Source of the DNA: an uncultured Aquimarina sp.
Lineage (GTDB): Bacteria; Bacteroidota; Bacteroidia; Flavobacteriales; Flavobacteriaceae
NCBI GenBank assembly: GCA_947489685.1
Contig: CANLEM010000003.1
Coordinates: 310,001 to 374,000, forward strand
Length of the DNA: 64,000 bases
Reading direction: 5' to 3'
Positions 37,700 to 47,128 of the stretch are shown here, one piece after another (positions within the stretch are counted from its first letter, which is position 1; each line of letters begins with the position of its first letter). Position numbers and translations under genes: made by a program. The notes under the pieces were generated by a model. The model did not search any database, was not told the origin of the DNA, and saw nothing but the letters and a program-made list of their open reading frames with translations.

Positions 37700-38515
37700 A
37701 TGGAAAAATTACCAAAAATAGGATTACCAATCCTGATACTTATAGTATTAACTATTGTCTTTATTTCTAAATCTACAGTTACCATTGGTTCTGGTGAGGC
37801 TGGGGTATTGTATAAAACATTTGGAGGCGGTGTAGTTACTGATCAACCACCATTAGGAGAAGGGTTTCATTTGGTTGCTCCCTGGAATAAAGTAATTGTG
37901 TATGAGGTAAGACAACAAGAAGTTTTTGAAAAAATGCAAGTACTTTCTTCTAATGGGTTAGAGATTAAATTGGATGCATCAGCATGGTTTCAACCGGATT
38001 ATGCTAAGTTAGGTATGTTGCATCAACAAAAAGGAGAAAATTATGTAGCTAGGATATTACTACCAACTATCCGATCTGCTGCACGTAGTGTTGTAGGAAG
38101 ATATACTCCAGAGCAATTATACTCTAGTAAAAGAGATGTTATTCAGAAGGAGATCTATGAAGAGACTAAAAAAATTGTGGAAGATCAATTTATTCAACTT
38201 AATGAAGTATTAGTTCGTGATGTAACGTTACCCCCTACCATAAAAGAAGCAATTGAACGTAAATTAAAGCAAGAGCAAGAATCATTAGAATACGAGTTTA
38301 AATTAACTAAAGCTCAAAAAGAAGCGGAAAGACAAAAAATTGATGCAGAAGGTAAAGCAGTTGCGAATCAAATTTTAAGTGCTTCACTTACAGATAAGAT
38401 CTTAAAAGAAAAAGGTATAGAAGCTACTTTACAACTTGCCAAATCCCCTAATGCAAAAGTAGTAGTGGTAGGTTCTGGAAAAGATGGAATGCCATTGATA
38501 CTTGGTAACCAATAA
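37700..38515 (+). CDS. Prohibitin-family (SPFH/Band 7) membrane protein
   Basis: A single N-terminal membrane helix (about 8-26) precedes an SPFH domain with VTIGSGEAGVLYKTFGGGV and EIKLDASAWFQPDYAKL, then a long charged helix (about 185-225, KAQKEAERQKIDAEGKAV) that builds the ring or cage typical of prohibitins. The length of 271 residues is normal. Such proteins form large membrane-bound assemblies that often hold proteases in place. The VWA gene before it is tightly linked. A perfect palindrome follows and ends the unit. Confidence 0.9.
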   Translation: MEKLPKIGLPILILIVLTIVFISKSTVTIGSGEAGVLYKTFGGGVVTDQPPLGEGFHLVAPWNKVIVYEVRQQEVFEKMQVLSSNGLEIKLDASAWFQPDYAKLGMLHQQKGENYVARILLPTIRSAARSVVGRYTPEQLYSSKRDVIQKEIYEETKKIVEDQFIQLNEVLVRDVTLPPTIKEAIERKLKQEQESLEYEFKLTKAQKEAERQKIDAEGKAVANQILSASLTDKILKEKGIEATLQLAKSPNAKVVVVGSGKDGMPLILGNQ

Positions 38516-38860
38516 AAATATCACATAGATATTTTACATTTTTAAATAAAACCATCATATAATAACATGTTATTATATGATGGTTTTTCTGTTTATAGGT
38601 AATCTTGAAGGTCTTTATCTAATGTCTCATATTTTTTCTTTAAACAGTATAGGGTAAATGTTCTAAAATATATGTTTTCAGATAATTGTAAGTGAATTCA
38701 GAAATACGTGATAACTATCTTACTGCACTTTAATTATGTTATAAATGGAGAAGTATATAGCTCTAGATTTAAAAATTAATGTATTTTTATCCGTATTAAC
38801 AATCGCTTAGTCTTTTTTTTGTCATTATTTTAATAAGAAAAATACTACGCATTTAGTTGT
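38516..38860 (+). other. 345-bp intergenic region between prohibitin and hybrid kinase
   Basis: It contains the terminator-like palindrome near its left end. The remaining 270 bases are AT-rich with a T-run before the kinase start. I see no RNA gene, ORF or convincing promoter with both elements. Confidence 0.4.
38548..38592 (+). terminator. Perfect 40-bp palindrome, terminator-like
   Basis: Bases 38548-38567 are exactly complementary to 38568-38587 (20-bp arms, no spacer), starting AAAACCATCAT and ending ATGATGGTTTT, with a T-run continuing to 38588. As RNA it would fold into a long hairpin with four T downstream, so termination after prohibitin is the plain reading. Because A-run and T-run are symmetrical it could also terminate transcription from the other side. 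Confidence 0.7.
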
Positions 38861-41059
38861 ATGAACGAGCAGAATACTACAATATCTAAAATCACTCACT
38901 TACTTGAGCAATCCTATAAAGTTAGGGTTAATAATTTGCAAGAAAGCGTGAAACTGGCTAATGAAGCATTGTTGTTAAGTGAAAAAATAAATGATAAAGC
39001 ATTTATTGGAAAAAGCTTAAACATGCTATCATTGTTTAATATGATTTGCGGAAAAGGTAGCGACGCATTATCCTTTGCAGAAAGAGCAATCACATGTTTT
39101 GAATCATTAGAAGATGATAGAGGAGTAGCAGATGCCAAATATAGTATTGCGGGTATACACTACAAAACCAACAATTATCACCTAGGGATGATTTATCTTA
39201 TTGATGCCTTAGTTATTTATCAAAAATATGATGATTGGCATAATCAATCCAGGACTCAAAAATCATTAGGTTCTATTTACGAAATTTTAGGAGATGAAAA
39301 TAATGCATCTGAAGCGTATAGAATAGCAATTGAAACCGCAAAAAAATGCAACAACAAAAATCTCGAATCCAACGTGTATAATCCAATGTCGGGAATATTA
39401 CTTAAAAAGGATAAACCCAAAGAGGCTCTTGAGATGATTAATAAATCGATAGCGCTAAAATCTGAGACAGGAGATGATAGAGGTCTTGCTTTTGCCATTT
39501 ACGGTCGTGGTAAGGTATATAGTTATAATAAAAAATATGAAAAGGCTAGTGCCGATTTTGTAAAAGCATTAAGTATACACGAAAAATATAACGAGGTATA
39601 CGGAATCGGAATGACTAAACATAAATTAGCTCAATTATGTTTGGAAATAGGAGATAACGAAAGAGCAAAAATATTGCTAAAAGAAGTTGTAGCGCATAGT
39701 ACAAAATATAACCTCTCCAGAACTAAATATAAAGCTAGTCATCTTCTTTATGAAACATACAGGAGCGAAAACAAACATAAAGAAGCATTAAAATATCTTG
39801 AGAGTTATTTAATTGAAAAAGATGCTTCAGTTAATTCTCAGACCGTAAAAGTTATTGAAAATTACGAACGTATTTCAAAAATAAAATATCAGCAACAAGA
39901 AGAAAACCTTAGACGTGAAAAAGAAGCTATTGTAATAAATAAAAAACAAGCAGAAGAAACTGCAAAAATGCGACAATCTTTCTTGTCTGCAATGAGTCAC
40001 GAGATAAGAACCCCTCTTAATGCTGTAACAAGTATTATTTCAATGCTTAAAGATAGAGCAGATGCAGATGACCAAAAGTTACTCACATCGTTGCAATTTT
40101 CTTCAAAGAATCTAATGCGAATTATTAATGATATTTTAGATTTTTCGAAGTTGGATTCTGATAAGATGAAATTAGAAATGCATTCGGTTAATTTCGAAGA
40201 ACTCATCAATAATATTAGAGAAACCTATTTGGTAATGGCTCTTGAAAAAGGGATAGAGTTGAATGTTCAAATTGATTTGTCTCTAAGTAAATTCTATATA
40301 CTTGATGAAACCAAATTGTTTCAAATTTTAGGAAACCTTGTGAGCAATGCTATAAAATATACCAATAAAGGGTCTGTATGCATAGATATTGAGTTAATAT
40401 CATCAGTAGGAAATAAGGATACCATATCCTTTAGTGTAGAAGATACCGGTGTTGGGATCGCAAAACAAGAGCAGGCTAGGCTTTTTGATAGTTTTTATAT
40501 ACCTACTACTATTACCACTAGAAATAATGGAGGTACCGGATTAGGTTTGGCTATTGTCAAAAAAATAGTAGAATTATATGGGAGCAACGTAGTTTTAACT
40601 AGTCAAAAAGGGAAAGGTTCAATCTTTCGGTTTGATTTAGTATTACAACGGGCTAAAGCGATTGTTAAGATTGATCAAAAGCAAACAAATCAATTAAAAA
40701 ATAAAACCGCAATTCTTGCAGAAGACAATGAAGTGAATGCCTTAGTAATGGGGCAGTTACTCAAGAAATGGGGAATAAAAATAGAGCGTGTAAAAAATGG
40801 ATATGATGCTGTAAAGGTTGCAAAAAAAGCAAAAGTTGATTTCATTTTGATGGATATTCATATGCCCGAAATGAATGGCTTTGATGCTGCTAAGCTTATT
40901 AAGGATTCAGAAAACAAAAATCAAAATACTCCAATATATGCACTTACGGCGGATGTTACTGCAGTTAATGACGAACATTATTTAGCGTATTTTGATGGTT
41001 TTTTGTGGAAACCCTTACAAATCGACAGACTTTTTGATACGCTGGTAAATCAAAAATAG
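38861..41059 (+). CDS. Cytoplasmic hybrid histidine kinase with TPR sensor domain
   Basis: There is no signal peptide and no membrane helix. Residues about 1-325 are tetratricopeptide-type helical repeats (EALLLSEKINDKAFIGKSLN and later units), a protein-interaction sensor. A short coiled coil (about 335-370) leads to the dimerisation domain with phospho-acceptor His380 in SAMSHEIRTPLNAV, an ATPase domain with the N box LVSNAIKYTNKG and G box GGTGLGLAIVKKI, and a receiver domain with Asp665 in FILMDIHMPEMNGF. No DNA-binding domain follows, so a downstream response regulator or His-phosphotransfer protein elsewhere is expected. It is transcribed alone, ahead of the large secreted protein. Confidence 0.92.
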   Translation: MNEQNTTISKITHLLEQSYKVRVNNLQESVKLANEALLLSEKINDKAFIGKSLNMLSLFNMICGKGSDALSFAERAITCFESLEDDRGVADAKYSIAGIHYKTNNYHLGMIYLIDALVIYQKYDDWHNQSRTQKSLGSIYEILGDENNASEAYRIAIETAKKCNNKNLESNVYNPMSGILLKKDKPKEALEMINKSIALKSETGDDRGLAFAIYGRGKVYSYNKKYEKASADFVKALSIHEKYNEVYGIGMTKHKLAQLCLEIGDNERAKILLKEVVAHSTKYNLSRTKYKASHLLYETYRSENKHKEALKYLESYLIEKDASVNSQTVKVIENYERISKIKYQQQEENLRREKEAIVINKKQAEETAKMRQSFLSAMSHEIRTPLNAVTSIISMLKDRADADDQKLLTSLQFSSKNLMRIINDILDFSKLDSDKMKLEMHSVNFEELINNIRETYLVMALEKGIELNVQIDLSLSKFYILDETKLFQILGNLVSNAIKYTNKGSVCIDIELISSVGNKDTISFSVEDTGVGIAKQEQARLFDSFYIPTTITTRNNGGTGLGLAIVKKIVELYGSNVVLTSQKGKGSIFRFDLVLQRAKAIVKIDQKQTNQLKNKTAILAEDNEVNALVMGQLLKKWGIKIERVKNGYDAVKVAKKAKVDFILMDIHMPEMNGFDAAKLIKDSENKNQNTPIYALTADVTAVNDEHYLAYFDGFLWKPLQIDRLFDTLVNQK

Positions 41060-41284
41060 AAATGCTACTTATTAACAGTTTGGCTAATTTTAAGTAACAT
41101 ATTTATCGTATTCATAAAAATGGGTGAAAAAACAGTCTGAAACATAAATTATAGGCAATTCTTTATCAATAAATCTAGAAGCTATTCCCTTATTAAAAAA
41201 ATGTTAATAATGTTAATTTTTTGCAAAATTAGGTTTTAAACCGTAAAAATATTACTTTTAAACCTCAAACTCAACATTATTACT

Positions 41285-44200
41285 ATGAATAAAAGATTGA
41301 TTCGCCCCATGTTACTGGGCCTTGGCTTGGTGACTTCATCTGTTTTTTTATTTACAACTTCAAAAGAAGAAAAATCTAAAAAAACACAAAATGAAAATGA
41401 AATTGTAAGTTTAAGAAATCAACATTCTGAACATTTGAAAAATAGTCCTTTTAAAGAGACTATTAAACTTACCAAAAAAGAGCGAAAAGCTCAAGGACTC
41501 CCACCAAATAGATACTTCGAACAAATGTGGGAATTGACAATGAATCCGGCTACCGGAAAAACTGAACCAGAAAAAATTTATGCCCTACAAGCAAAATTAC
41601 AGAGTAGTATTTCTAAAAATGCTCCTGGTGATAATGCTAGCAATCCTTGGATAGAAAGAGGTCCAAACGACGTAGGTGGAAGAACCAGAGCTATTTTGTT
41701 TGATCCTAACGATAGCAGTAATAGAAGAGTATTTGCTGGTGGTGTTAGTGGAGGTTTATGGGTAAATAATGATATTACTTCAGGCTCTTCGCAATGGAGC
41801 AGGGTACAAAATGTACCAGGAAATTTATCGGTAACGTCTATAACAGTAGATCCCAGAAATTCTAATACATTTTATATAGGTACTGGAGAGCAATATACAG
41901 CTGGAGCTGTGGTGGGTAACGGTGTTTATCGTTCGACCGATGGTGGAACGAGCTGGCAAGCACTTAATATTCCTGCAGCTGGAGGAGGAAACATTAGTTT
42001 TAATGCTAACAACTTATTTCTTTCGGGTGTATATTATGTAAATGATATTACTGCGTGGAATAATACGGCACAAAATCGTACCGAGTTATTTGTAGGAGTA
42101 GGAGCGCACGTGTATGGAGATGCTTCTTCGCCGTCGAATTGGTTAGGTTTACAATCTGCTGGATTATATAGATCTATAGATGGTGGTGCTACGTGGAATC
42201 GAATAGAGACTACAAACCTTCAATTTGATTTTAGCGGTACAGCTTATCATTATATACCAAATGATATTGAAATAGGATCTGATAATACCTTATGGATGGG
42301 TACTATTACCACACCAGGAATCGGAGGTAATGGTGGCGGAAGAGTATTTAGCTCTACCAATGGAAGTACATGGACAGAAGCTGCTGCATCTCCTCTACAG
42401 GATTCAAATAGAGTAGAGTTAGAGGTTTCATCTACAAATCCAAATAAAATGTATGCCTTAACACAAGGTGTAACAGACCCTATTCATATTTATAGAACAA
42501 CAGATAAATTTGCTACGGTAACAGCTACGGCTTTGCCAAATGATGTGGATACAGGTATTCCTGCTAATGATTTTACAAGAGGACAAGCCTTTTATGATTT
42601 GATGATAGAGGCCGATCCTAATAACGATAATATTGTATATGTTGGTGGTATTGATTTATTCCGTTCTACGAATGGAGGTAATTCATGGAGTCAAATTTCA
42701 AAATGGTCAAATAACAATAACTTAGCAGGATTAAGTGCGTCTATAGTACATGCCGATCAACATGCTATGACCTTTAGACCAGGAAACTCTAATCAAGCTA
42801 TTTTTGGAAATGACGGAGGGATTTATTTTGCTAGTAGCTTATCTACAGCACAAAACTCTAACGTATTTGCTGCAAGAAACAGTAATTATAATGTTACTCA
42901 ATACGTAAAAGCAGGTATTGGTCCAAATGGAGCAGGAGATACCAGCGGTATTTTTTCTGCAGGTGCACAGGATAACGGTTCTCAAGCATTTAGAAATACA
43001 GTTGCAGGTATTAATGGTTCTGAACAGTTAACAGGAGGAGATGGTTTTTATACGTTTGTGGATAAAGGTGGCCAATATATGATTGCTACCTATACCAATA
43101 ACGTTATCTATAGATTTAATTTACCATGGAATGGTTTAGGCCGAATTCAAGGAGGAGCTACAACAATACTAAATGAAAGAACAACAGGAGATTTTGTAAA
43201 TCAAATGGGATATGATAGTGATGCTAATTTCTTATTGTCTAATGCATCTTCAGGAACAACTTATAGTATTAAAACAGTTAATGTAGCGTCTAATAGTAAT
43301 GCTAATATTACAAATGCTTTATTAACCAGCAAGCCGACCGCTTTCATAGCTTCCCCTTTTGCTAATAACACATGGTATGTGGGTACAGCAACTGGACAAC
43401 TATTTAGGTTAACCGGTGTTGGTGTTGGATCGGCTAATTGGTCAGAAATTACTACGCCTTTTGTGGGATCTGTTTCTGCAGTTAGACTAGGTGCAACGGC
43501 AAATGATATTATGGTCACCATGCATAATTATGGTGTAACTAGCGTATGGTCTTCTTCTAACGGAGGAACTACGTGGGTGAATAAAGAAGGAAATCTTCCG
43601 GATATTCCTGTAAGAGATATTCTTCAAAATCCATTAGATACCAAAGAAGTTATACTTGCCACGCAATTAGGTGTTTGGATTACTAAAGATTTTGATGCAA
43701 CCAATCCTAGTTGGAGTCAATCATATAATGGTATGAGTGATGCAAGTGTTACCTCTTTTGATTATTGGGCTGTAAACGGAAATGATAATAATAATAAAAT
43801 TATAGCCTCTACCTATGGTCGTGGAGTCTTTACAGGTTCATTTACGTCAAATGCAGTGGCAGATACGCAAGCTCCAACTGCTCCTACGGGATTAGCCGCT
43901 TCAAATATAGCAGAGACTTCTTTAACCTTAACCTGGACAGCTTCGACAGATAATGTTGGTGTTACAGGTTATGATTTATATCAAGGAAATACAAATCTTG
44001 GAAATGTGAACGGAACCTCTGCAAATATCAATTCATTAACTGCAAATACGGCATATCAATTTAGAGTAAAAGCAAAAGATGCGGCGGGTAATGAATCAGG
44101 ATTTAGTAGTACTGTTAATGTTACAACATTAGCAGGATCAACAGGTACTTCTGGATGTACAAACGGTATTACAGCTTTTCCATATAGTGAAGGTTTCGAG

Positions 44201-45352
44201 AGTGGATTAGGTGGATGGACTCAAGGTAGTGGAGATGATTTTGATTGGATACGTCTGTCGGGAGGAACTCCATCTAGTAGTACAGGCCCTTCTGGTGCGG
44301 ATTCAGGAAGTTTTTATGTATATGTTGAAACTTCTAACCCAAATAATCCAAGCAAGACAACAATTTTAAATTCTCCATGTTTCAATTTAAGTAGTGCTAC
44401 ATCAGCAGATTTATCTTTTAAATATCAAATGACAGGTAATGCTGTTGGAACACTTAAATTAGAAGCTAGTAATGATAATGGTAGTACATGGACTCAAATC
44501 TGGAGTAAGTCTGGAGATCAAGGATCGGCGTGGAATACTGCAAATATTGATTTAGCAAGCTATGCAGGTAACTCAATGCAACTTCGTTTTACAGGTACTT
44601 CTGGTAACAGCTGGCAAGGTGATATGGCAGTAGATACGATTTCATTAACTGTAGGAGGAGGATCGAATAATGCCGATACGCAAGCACCGTCGGTACCAAC
44701 AAGTTTATCAGCTTCTAATGTTGAAGAGACTTCTTTAACATTAACCTGGACAGCTTCAACAGATAATGTTGGTGTTACGGGTTATGATATATATCAAGGA
44801 AATACAAATCTTGGTAGTGTAAGCGGAACATCTGCAAATATTACCTCTTTAGATGCTAATACGACATACCAATTTAGAGTAAAAGCAAAAGATGCTGCAG
44901 GTAATGAGTCAGGATTTAGTAGTACACTTGAAATTACCACAAATGGTGCTGTTCCGACAGATCCATGTGCTGGCGTACCAGAATATAACGGTACAGGTCA
45001 AGGATATCAAGCAGGAGATAGAGTTACATTTAGAGGAACTCTTTATGAAAGAACGACTACAGGCTGGACAAATCTAGGTCCTTGTGGAGTTCCTTCTGCC
45101 TCAATAAATATTATTGATTATAGCTTGGATGGTCCAGGAATACCATTTAGTTTATTTCCAAATCCGGTAACCGATGGAAATATGAATGTCGTTACTTCTA
45201 CAGTAGGATCCAAACAGTATGAGATATATAATATGCTGGGTCAAAAAATAGATCAAGGCACATTCTTGAATATAATTAATGTTTCAGAATTGCAGAACGG
45301 TCTATATACAGTAGTAGTTGATGGTCAAATTCAGCGATTTGTGAAGAAATAA
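41285..45352 (+). CDS. Secreted Asp-box/FN3 protein with T9SS type A sorting tail
   Basis: A signal peptide (about 1-26) and a propeptide-like region precede a long beta-propeller-like part (about 125-855) with at least five Asp-box turns (YRSTDGGTSWQAL, YRSIDGGATWNRI, RSTNGGNSWSQI and others), as in sialidase or VPS10-type folds. Next come an FN3 domain (about 859-948), a MAM-like jelly roll (about 965-1125), a second nearly identical FN3 (about 1130-1219), a short CBM5/12-like chitin-binding motif (YQAGDRVTFRGTLYERT) and a C-terminal sorting domain (about 1280-1355) with LFPNPVTDGNMNVV and GLYTVVVDGQIQRF. It should be exported by T9SS and stay cell-attached or be released. The enzymatic role is not shown. 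Confidence 0.88.
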   Translation: MNKRLIRPMLLGLGLVTSSVFLFTTSKEEKSKKTQNENEIVSLRNQHSEHLKNSPFKETIKLTKKERKAQGLPPNRYFEQMWELTMNPATGKTEPEKIYALQAKLQSSISKNAPGDNASNPWIERGPNDVGGRTRAILFDPNDSSNRRVFAGGVSGGLWVNNDITSGSSQWSRVQNVPGNLSVTSITVDPRNSNTFYIGTGEQYTAGAVVGNGVYRSTDGGTSWQALNIPAAGGGNISFNANNLFLSGVYYVNDITAWNNTAQNRTELFVGVGAHVYGDASSPSNWLGLQSAGLYRSIDGGATWNRIETTNLQFDFSGTAYHYIPNDIEIGSDNTLWMGTITTPGIGGNGGGRVFSSTNGSTWTEAAASPLQDSNRVELEVSSTNPNKMYALTQGVTDPIHIYRTTDKFATVTATALPNDVDTGIPANDFTRGQAFYDLMIEADPNNDNIVYVGGIDLFRSTNGGNSWSQISKWSNNNNLAGLSASIVHADQHAMTFRPGNSNQAIFGNDGGIYFASSLSTAQNSNVFAARNSNYNVTQYVKAGIGPNGAGDTSGIFSAGAQDNGSQAFRNTVAGINGSEQLTGGDGFYTFVDKGGQYMIATYTNNVIYRFNLPWNGLGRIQGGATTILNERTTGDFVNQMGYDSDANFLLSNASSGTTYSIKTVNVASNSNANITNALLTSKPTAFIASPFANNTWYVGTATGQLFRLTGVGVGSANWSEITTPFVGSVSAVRLGATANDIMVTMHNYGVTSVWSSSNGGTTWVNKEGNLPDIPVRDILQNPLDTKEVILATQLGVWITKDFDATNPSWSQSYNGMSDASVTSFDYWAVNGNDNNNKIIASTYGRGVFTGSFTSNAVADTQAPTAPTGLAASNIAETSLTLTWTASTDNVGVTGYDLYQGNTNLGNVNGTSANINSLTANTAYQFRVKAKDAAGNESGFSSTVNVTTLAGSTGTSGCTNGITAFPYSEGFESGLGGWTQGSGDDFDWIRLSGGTPSSSTGPSGADSGSFYVYVETSNPNNPSKTTILNSPCFNLSSATSADLSFKYQMTGNAVGTLKLEASNDNGSTWTQIWSKSGDQGSAWNTANIDLASYAGNSMQLRFTGTSGNSWQGDMAVDTISLTVGGGSNNADTQAPSVPTSLSASNVEETSLTLTWTASTDNVGVTGYDIYQGNTNLGSVSGTSANITSLDANTTYQFRVKAKDAAGNESGFSSTLEITTNGAVPTDPCAGVPEYNGTGQGYQAGDRVTFRGTLYERTTTGWTNLGPCGVPSASINIIDYSLDGPGIPFSLFPNPVTDGNMNVVTSTVGSKQYEIYNMLGQKIDQGTFLNIINVSELQNGLYTVVVDGQIQRFVKK
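43859..44128 (+). repeat. FN3-coding repeat, copy 1
   Basis: This 270-base unit (from the codon for Ala in ADTQAPTAPTGLAAS to the end of ESGFSST) is repeated at 44672-44941 at the DNA level, with only scattered differences in the central part. The two units flank a MAM-like domain. It looks like a fairly recent duplication or continuing gene conversion. Confidence 0.75.
44672..44941 (+). repeat. FN3-coding repeat, copy 2
   Basis: Partner of the unit at 43859-44128. The first third has diverged (SVPTSLSASNVEE against TAPTGLAASNIAE), while the central stretch around WTASTDNVGVTGYD is almost unchanged in DNA. Confidence 0.75.
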
Positions 45353-45375
45353 ATAAACATATTTATTATAATAGT

Positions 45376-45408
45376 AAGCCCCGAAGTTGTAAAATTTAGG
45401 GGTTTTTT
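45376..45408 (+). terminator. Rho-independent terminator after the secreted FN3 protein
   Basis: The arms AAGCCCC (45376-45382) and GGGGTTT (45399-45405) form a 7-bp stem including one G-T pair, followed by a T-run. The loop is 16 bases. Confidence 0.65.
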
Positions 45409-45428
45409 AATGCTTATACTTAGAATAT

Positions 45429-45462
45429 AAAAGCCTCTACAAACTTAATCGTAGAGGCTTTA
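45429..45462 (-). terminator. Terminator for the minus-strand HHH/OmpA unit
   Basis: An 11-bp stem (AAAGCCTCTAC with GTAGAGGCTTT, 45430-45440 and 45451-45461) with a 10-base loop. On the minus strand it is followed by a T-rich tract (TTTTATATT), which fits the end of the helix-hairpin-helix gene; together with the previous hairpin it separates two convergent units. Confidence 0.75.
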
Positions 45463-45487
45463 TGTAATAGTAAATGGTTAGTGATTA

Positions 45488-46033
45488 CTATTTTTTTTTC
45501 AATTTTTCAGCTTGATCTTTCCAGTTATCTCTTTCGATACGTCCTGGGAAAAATTGTATCAGTTGCGTAACAGTTTCTATATCTTCCAAGGTAAATTTAC
45601 TAATTTGATCGAAAGTATAGATACCAATGCCATTTAATTTTTCTTCGATAAATGGTCCAACACCACTTATTAGTTTTAAATCATCTTTTTCTGAAGCGTC
45701 AGCTTTTCCGAAACTTGCAAAATTTAATTCAGGTTTTTTTGCATCATCATCATCATTTTTTGCTACAGCTACACCTCCGTGATCTCTAGTTTTTATAGCT
45801 TTGATATCACTTTCTGTATTCGATGTATCTGTCGCTGAAGGACTAGAAAAGGTTGTTTTTGCTTTGGTATATTCTGAGTTTTTCAATCTTGAATTTTCTC
45901 TTCTACAGTCTTCAAGTTCGGATTTATATTTATTTTTGAGCGCCCATCTGGATAACAACCATCCTAGTAAAAATGCTAGGAATAGTAATAATAAAAGGCA
46001 CCACCAGTTTACTTCGTTTAAAAAATCTAACAT
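45488..46033 (-). CDS. Membrane-anchored protein with C-terminal helix-hairpin-helix domain
   Basis: One N-terminal membrane helix (about 9-30, with Leu-rich core) precedes a charged linker with Lys and Asp repeats and a C-terminal domain (about 115-181) that reads DLKLISGVGPFIEEKLNGIG and then a helical stretch ending in Lys. The GVGPxxEEKLNxxGI pattern is the helix-hairpin-helix found in predicted DNA-binding or flap-nuclease-like small proteins; other uses of this module in membrane proteins are known, so DNA binding is not proven. It follows the OmpA gene by 12 bp on the minus strand and is probably co-transcribed with it. Confidence 0.75.
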   Translation of the reverse strand: MLDFLNEVNWWCLLLLLFLAFLLGWLLSRWALKNKYKSELEDCRRENSRLKNSEYTKAKTTFSSPSATDTSNTESDIKAIKTRDHGGVAVAKNDDDDAKKPELNFASFGKADASEKDDLKLISGVGPFIEEKLNGIGIYTFDQISKFTLEDIETVTQLIQFFPGRIERDNWKDQAEKLKKK

Positions 46034-46045
46034 AGTTGTTGTTAT

Positions 46046-46972
46046 TTAGTTTACAATAATTTCTATTCTTCTGTTTTTTGCTCTGTTTTCGTCACTATCA
46101 TTAGGAGCAATTGGACTAGATTCTCCTTTTGACGATACTTTAATTTTTTCTTTTACAATTCCTTGAGAAACAAGATATTGTTTTACGTTATTTGCACGTT
46201 GTCTTCCGTACCACATATTGGATTCTGCATCGCCAACATCATCGGTATGACCAATAATTTGAACAGATTTATCAGGATATTTATTCAGATAATTTTTTAG
46301 TTCCAAAGTATAATTGGATAATGTAGCGTCTGCTTTAAATGTTTTCTGAGCAAATTCAGAGTACAATATTCTGTTGGAGATACTTTTTTCTACTTCGGCA
46401 AGGCGAGATGCATCTAATGTATTAAAATGTAAAGCGACTCCACCGTTATATGTACCATCATTGGTGTAGGTATACGAATTAACTTCACCTTTTGATATGA
46501 TACGATCGGCATTGATCCCTGCCTTTATCAACATATCTTTAATATAATTGGCTCGTGATTCGCCCAAATTTGATCCGTTACTCTGCTCATTAGAAGTTTC
46601 GTATCCAGTAATGATTAACTCTTTATCTTGGTTTTGCCCCAGGTAATCAGCGATTTGATTTTCAAAACCACTAAGCGAGGCCGGAATAAACACATCTGCA
46701 TTACTATTATTGATCTGAAGGTTTTCTTCGTAAGAAAACAAATCTTTATTTTGATCATCTTTGATAGCTAATCCGATGCCTAGATTTTTGGCTGCAGCAA
46801 TACTATCTTCGTAAGCTTTTTTGGCTAGTGCTTCTGCTTCAGGATTTAATTTTTCTTCAATTAGACCTGGATTTTGATGAGCACTTTTTGAGCACCAATC
46901 ACAGGAGTAATAACACCACATTGCCAACCAGGCAAAAAGTAAAAAAATGAGAAAAGAGATAAAGTTTTTCAT
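46046..46972 (-). CDS. OmpA-family protein with two tandem OmpA-like domains
   Basis: A short N-terminal membrane helix (about 5-22) anchors the protein; the following stretch has several Cys (WCYYSCDWCSK). Two OmpA-type modules follow. The second (about 200-308) is canonical: IIGHTDDVGDAES, YGRQRANNVKQYL and the final NRRIEIIVN. The first (about 85-175) has the same fold signs (SRANYIKDMLIKAGI, DRIISKGEV) but the TDxxG Asp is replaced (GYETSNEQ), so it probably does not bind diaminopimelate in the usual way. It likely anchors the envelope to peptidoglycan. The gene pair with the HHH protein downstream is tight. Confidence 0.83.
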   Translation of the reverse strand: MKNFISFLIFLLFAWLAMWCYYSCDWCSKSAHQNPGLIEEKLNPEAEALAKKAYEDSIAAAKNLGIGLAIKDDQNKDLFSYEENLQINNSNADVFIPASLSGFENQIADYLGQNQDKELIITGYETSNEQSNGSNLGESRANYIKDMLIKAGINADRIISKGEVNSYTYTNDGTYNGGVALHFNTLDASRLAEVEKSISNRILYSEFAQKTFKADATLSNYTLELKNYLNKYPDKSVQIIGHTDDVGDAESNMWYGRQRANNVKQYLVSQGIVKEKIKVSSKGESSPIAPNDSDENRAKNRRIEIIVN

Positions 46973-47098
46973 AAGTTGTTGATTAGTATTGTTCTATTAA
47001 AGTTATAAAAATGTTTATAATCAACCTATTATGCGTAATAAATAATGAAAATTTATAGCTAGAAAAAGATCAATTGCAAAAAATTAAGTTGAAATACG

Positions 47099-47128
47099 TT
47101 TCGGAAAGATATTTTTTTTATACATTCG
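47099..47128 (+). promoter_or_regulatory. Promoter of the histidine operon
   Basis: TTTCG (47099-47103) and TACATTCG (47121-47128) match the -33 and -7 elements with single mismatches and a 17-base spacer. The start site would fall about 14 bases before the leader-peptide ATG at 47148. A short inverted repeat (ATACAT ... ATGTAT, 47120-47136) overlaps the -7 element. Confidence 0.45.
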
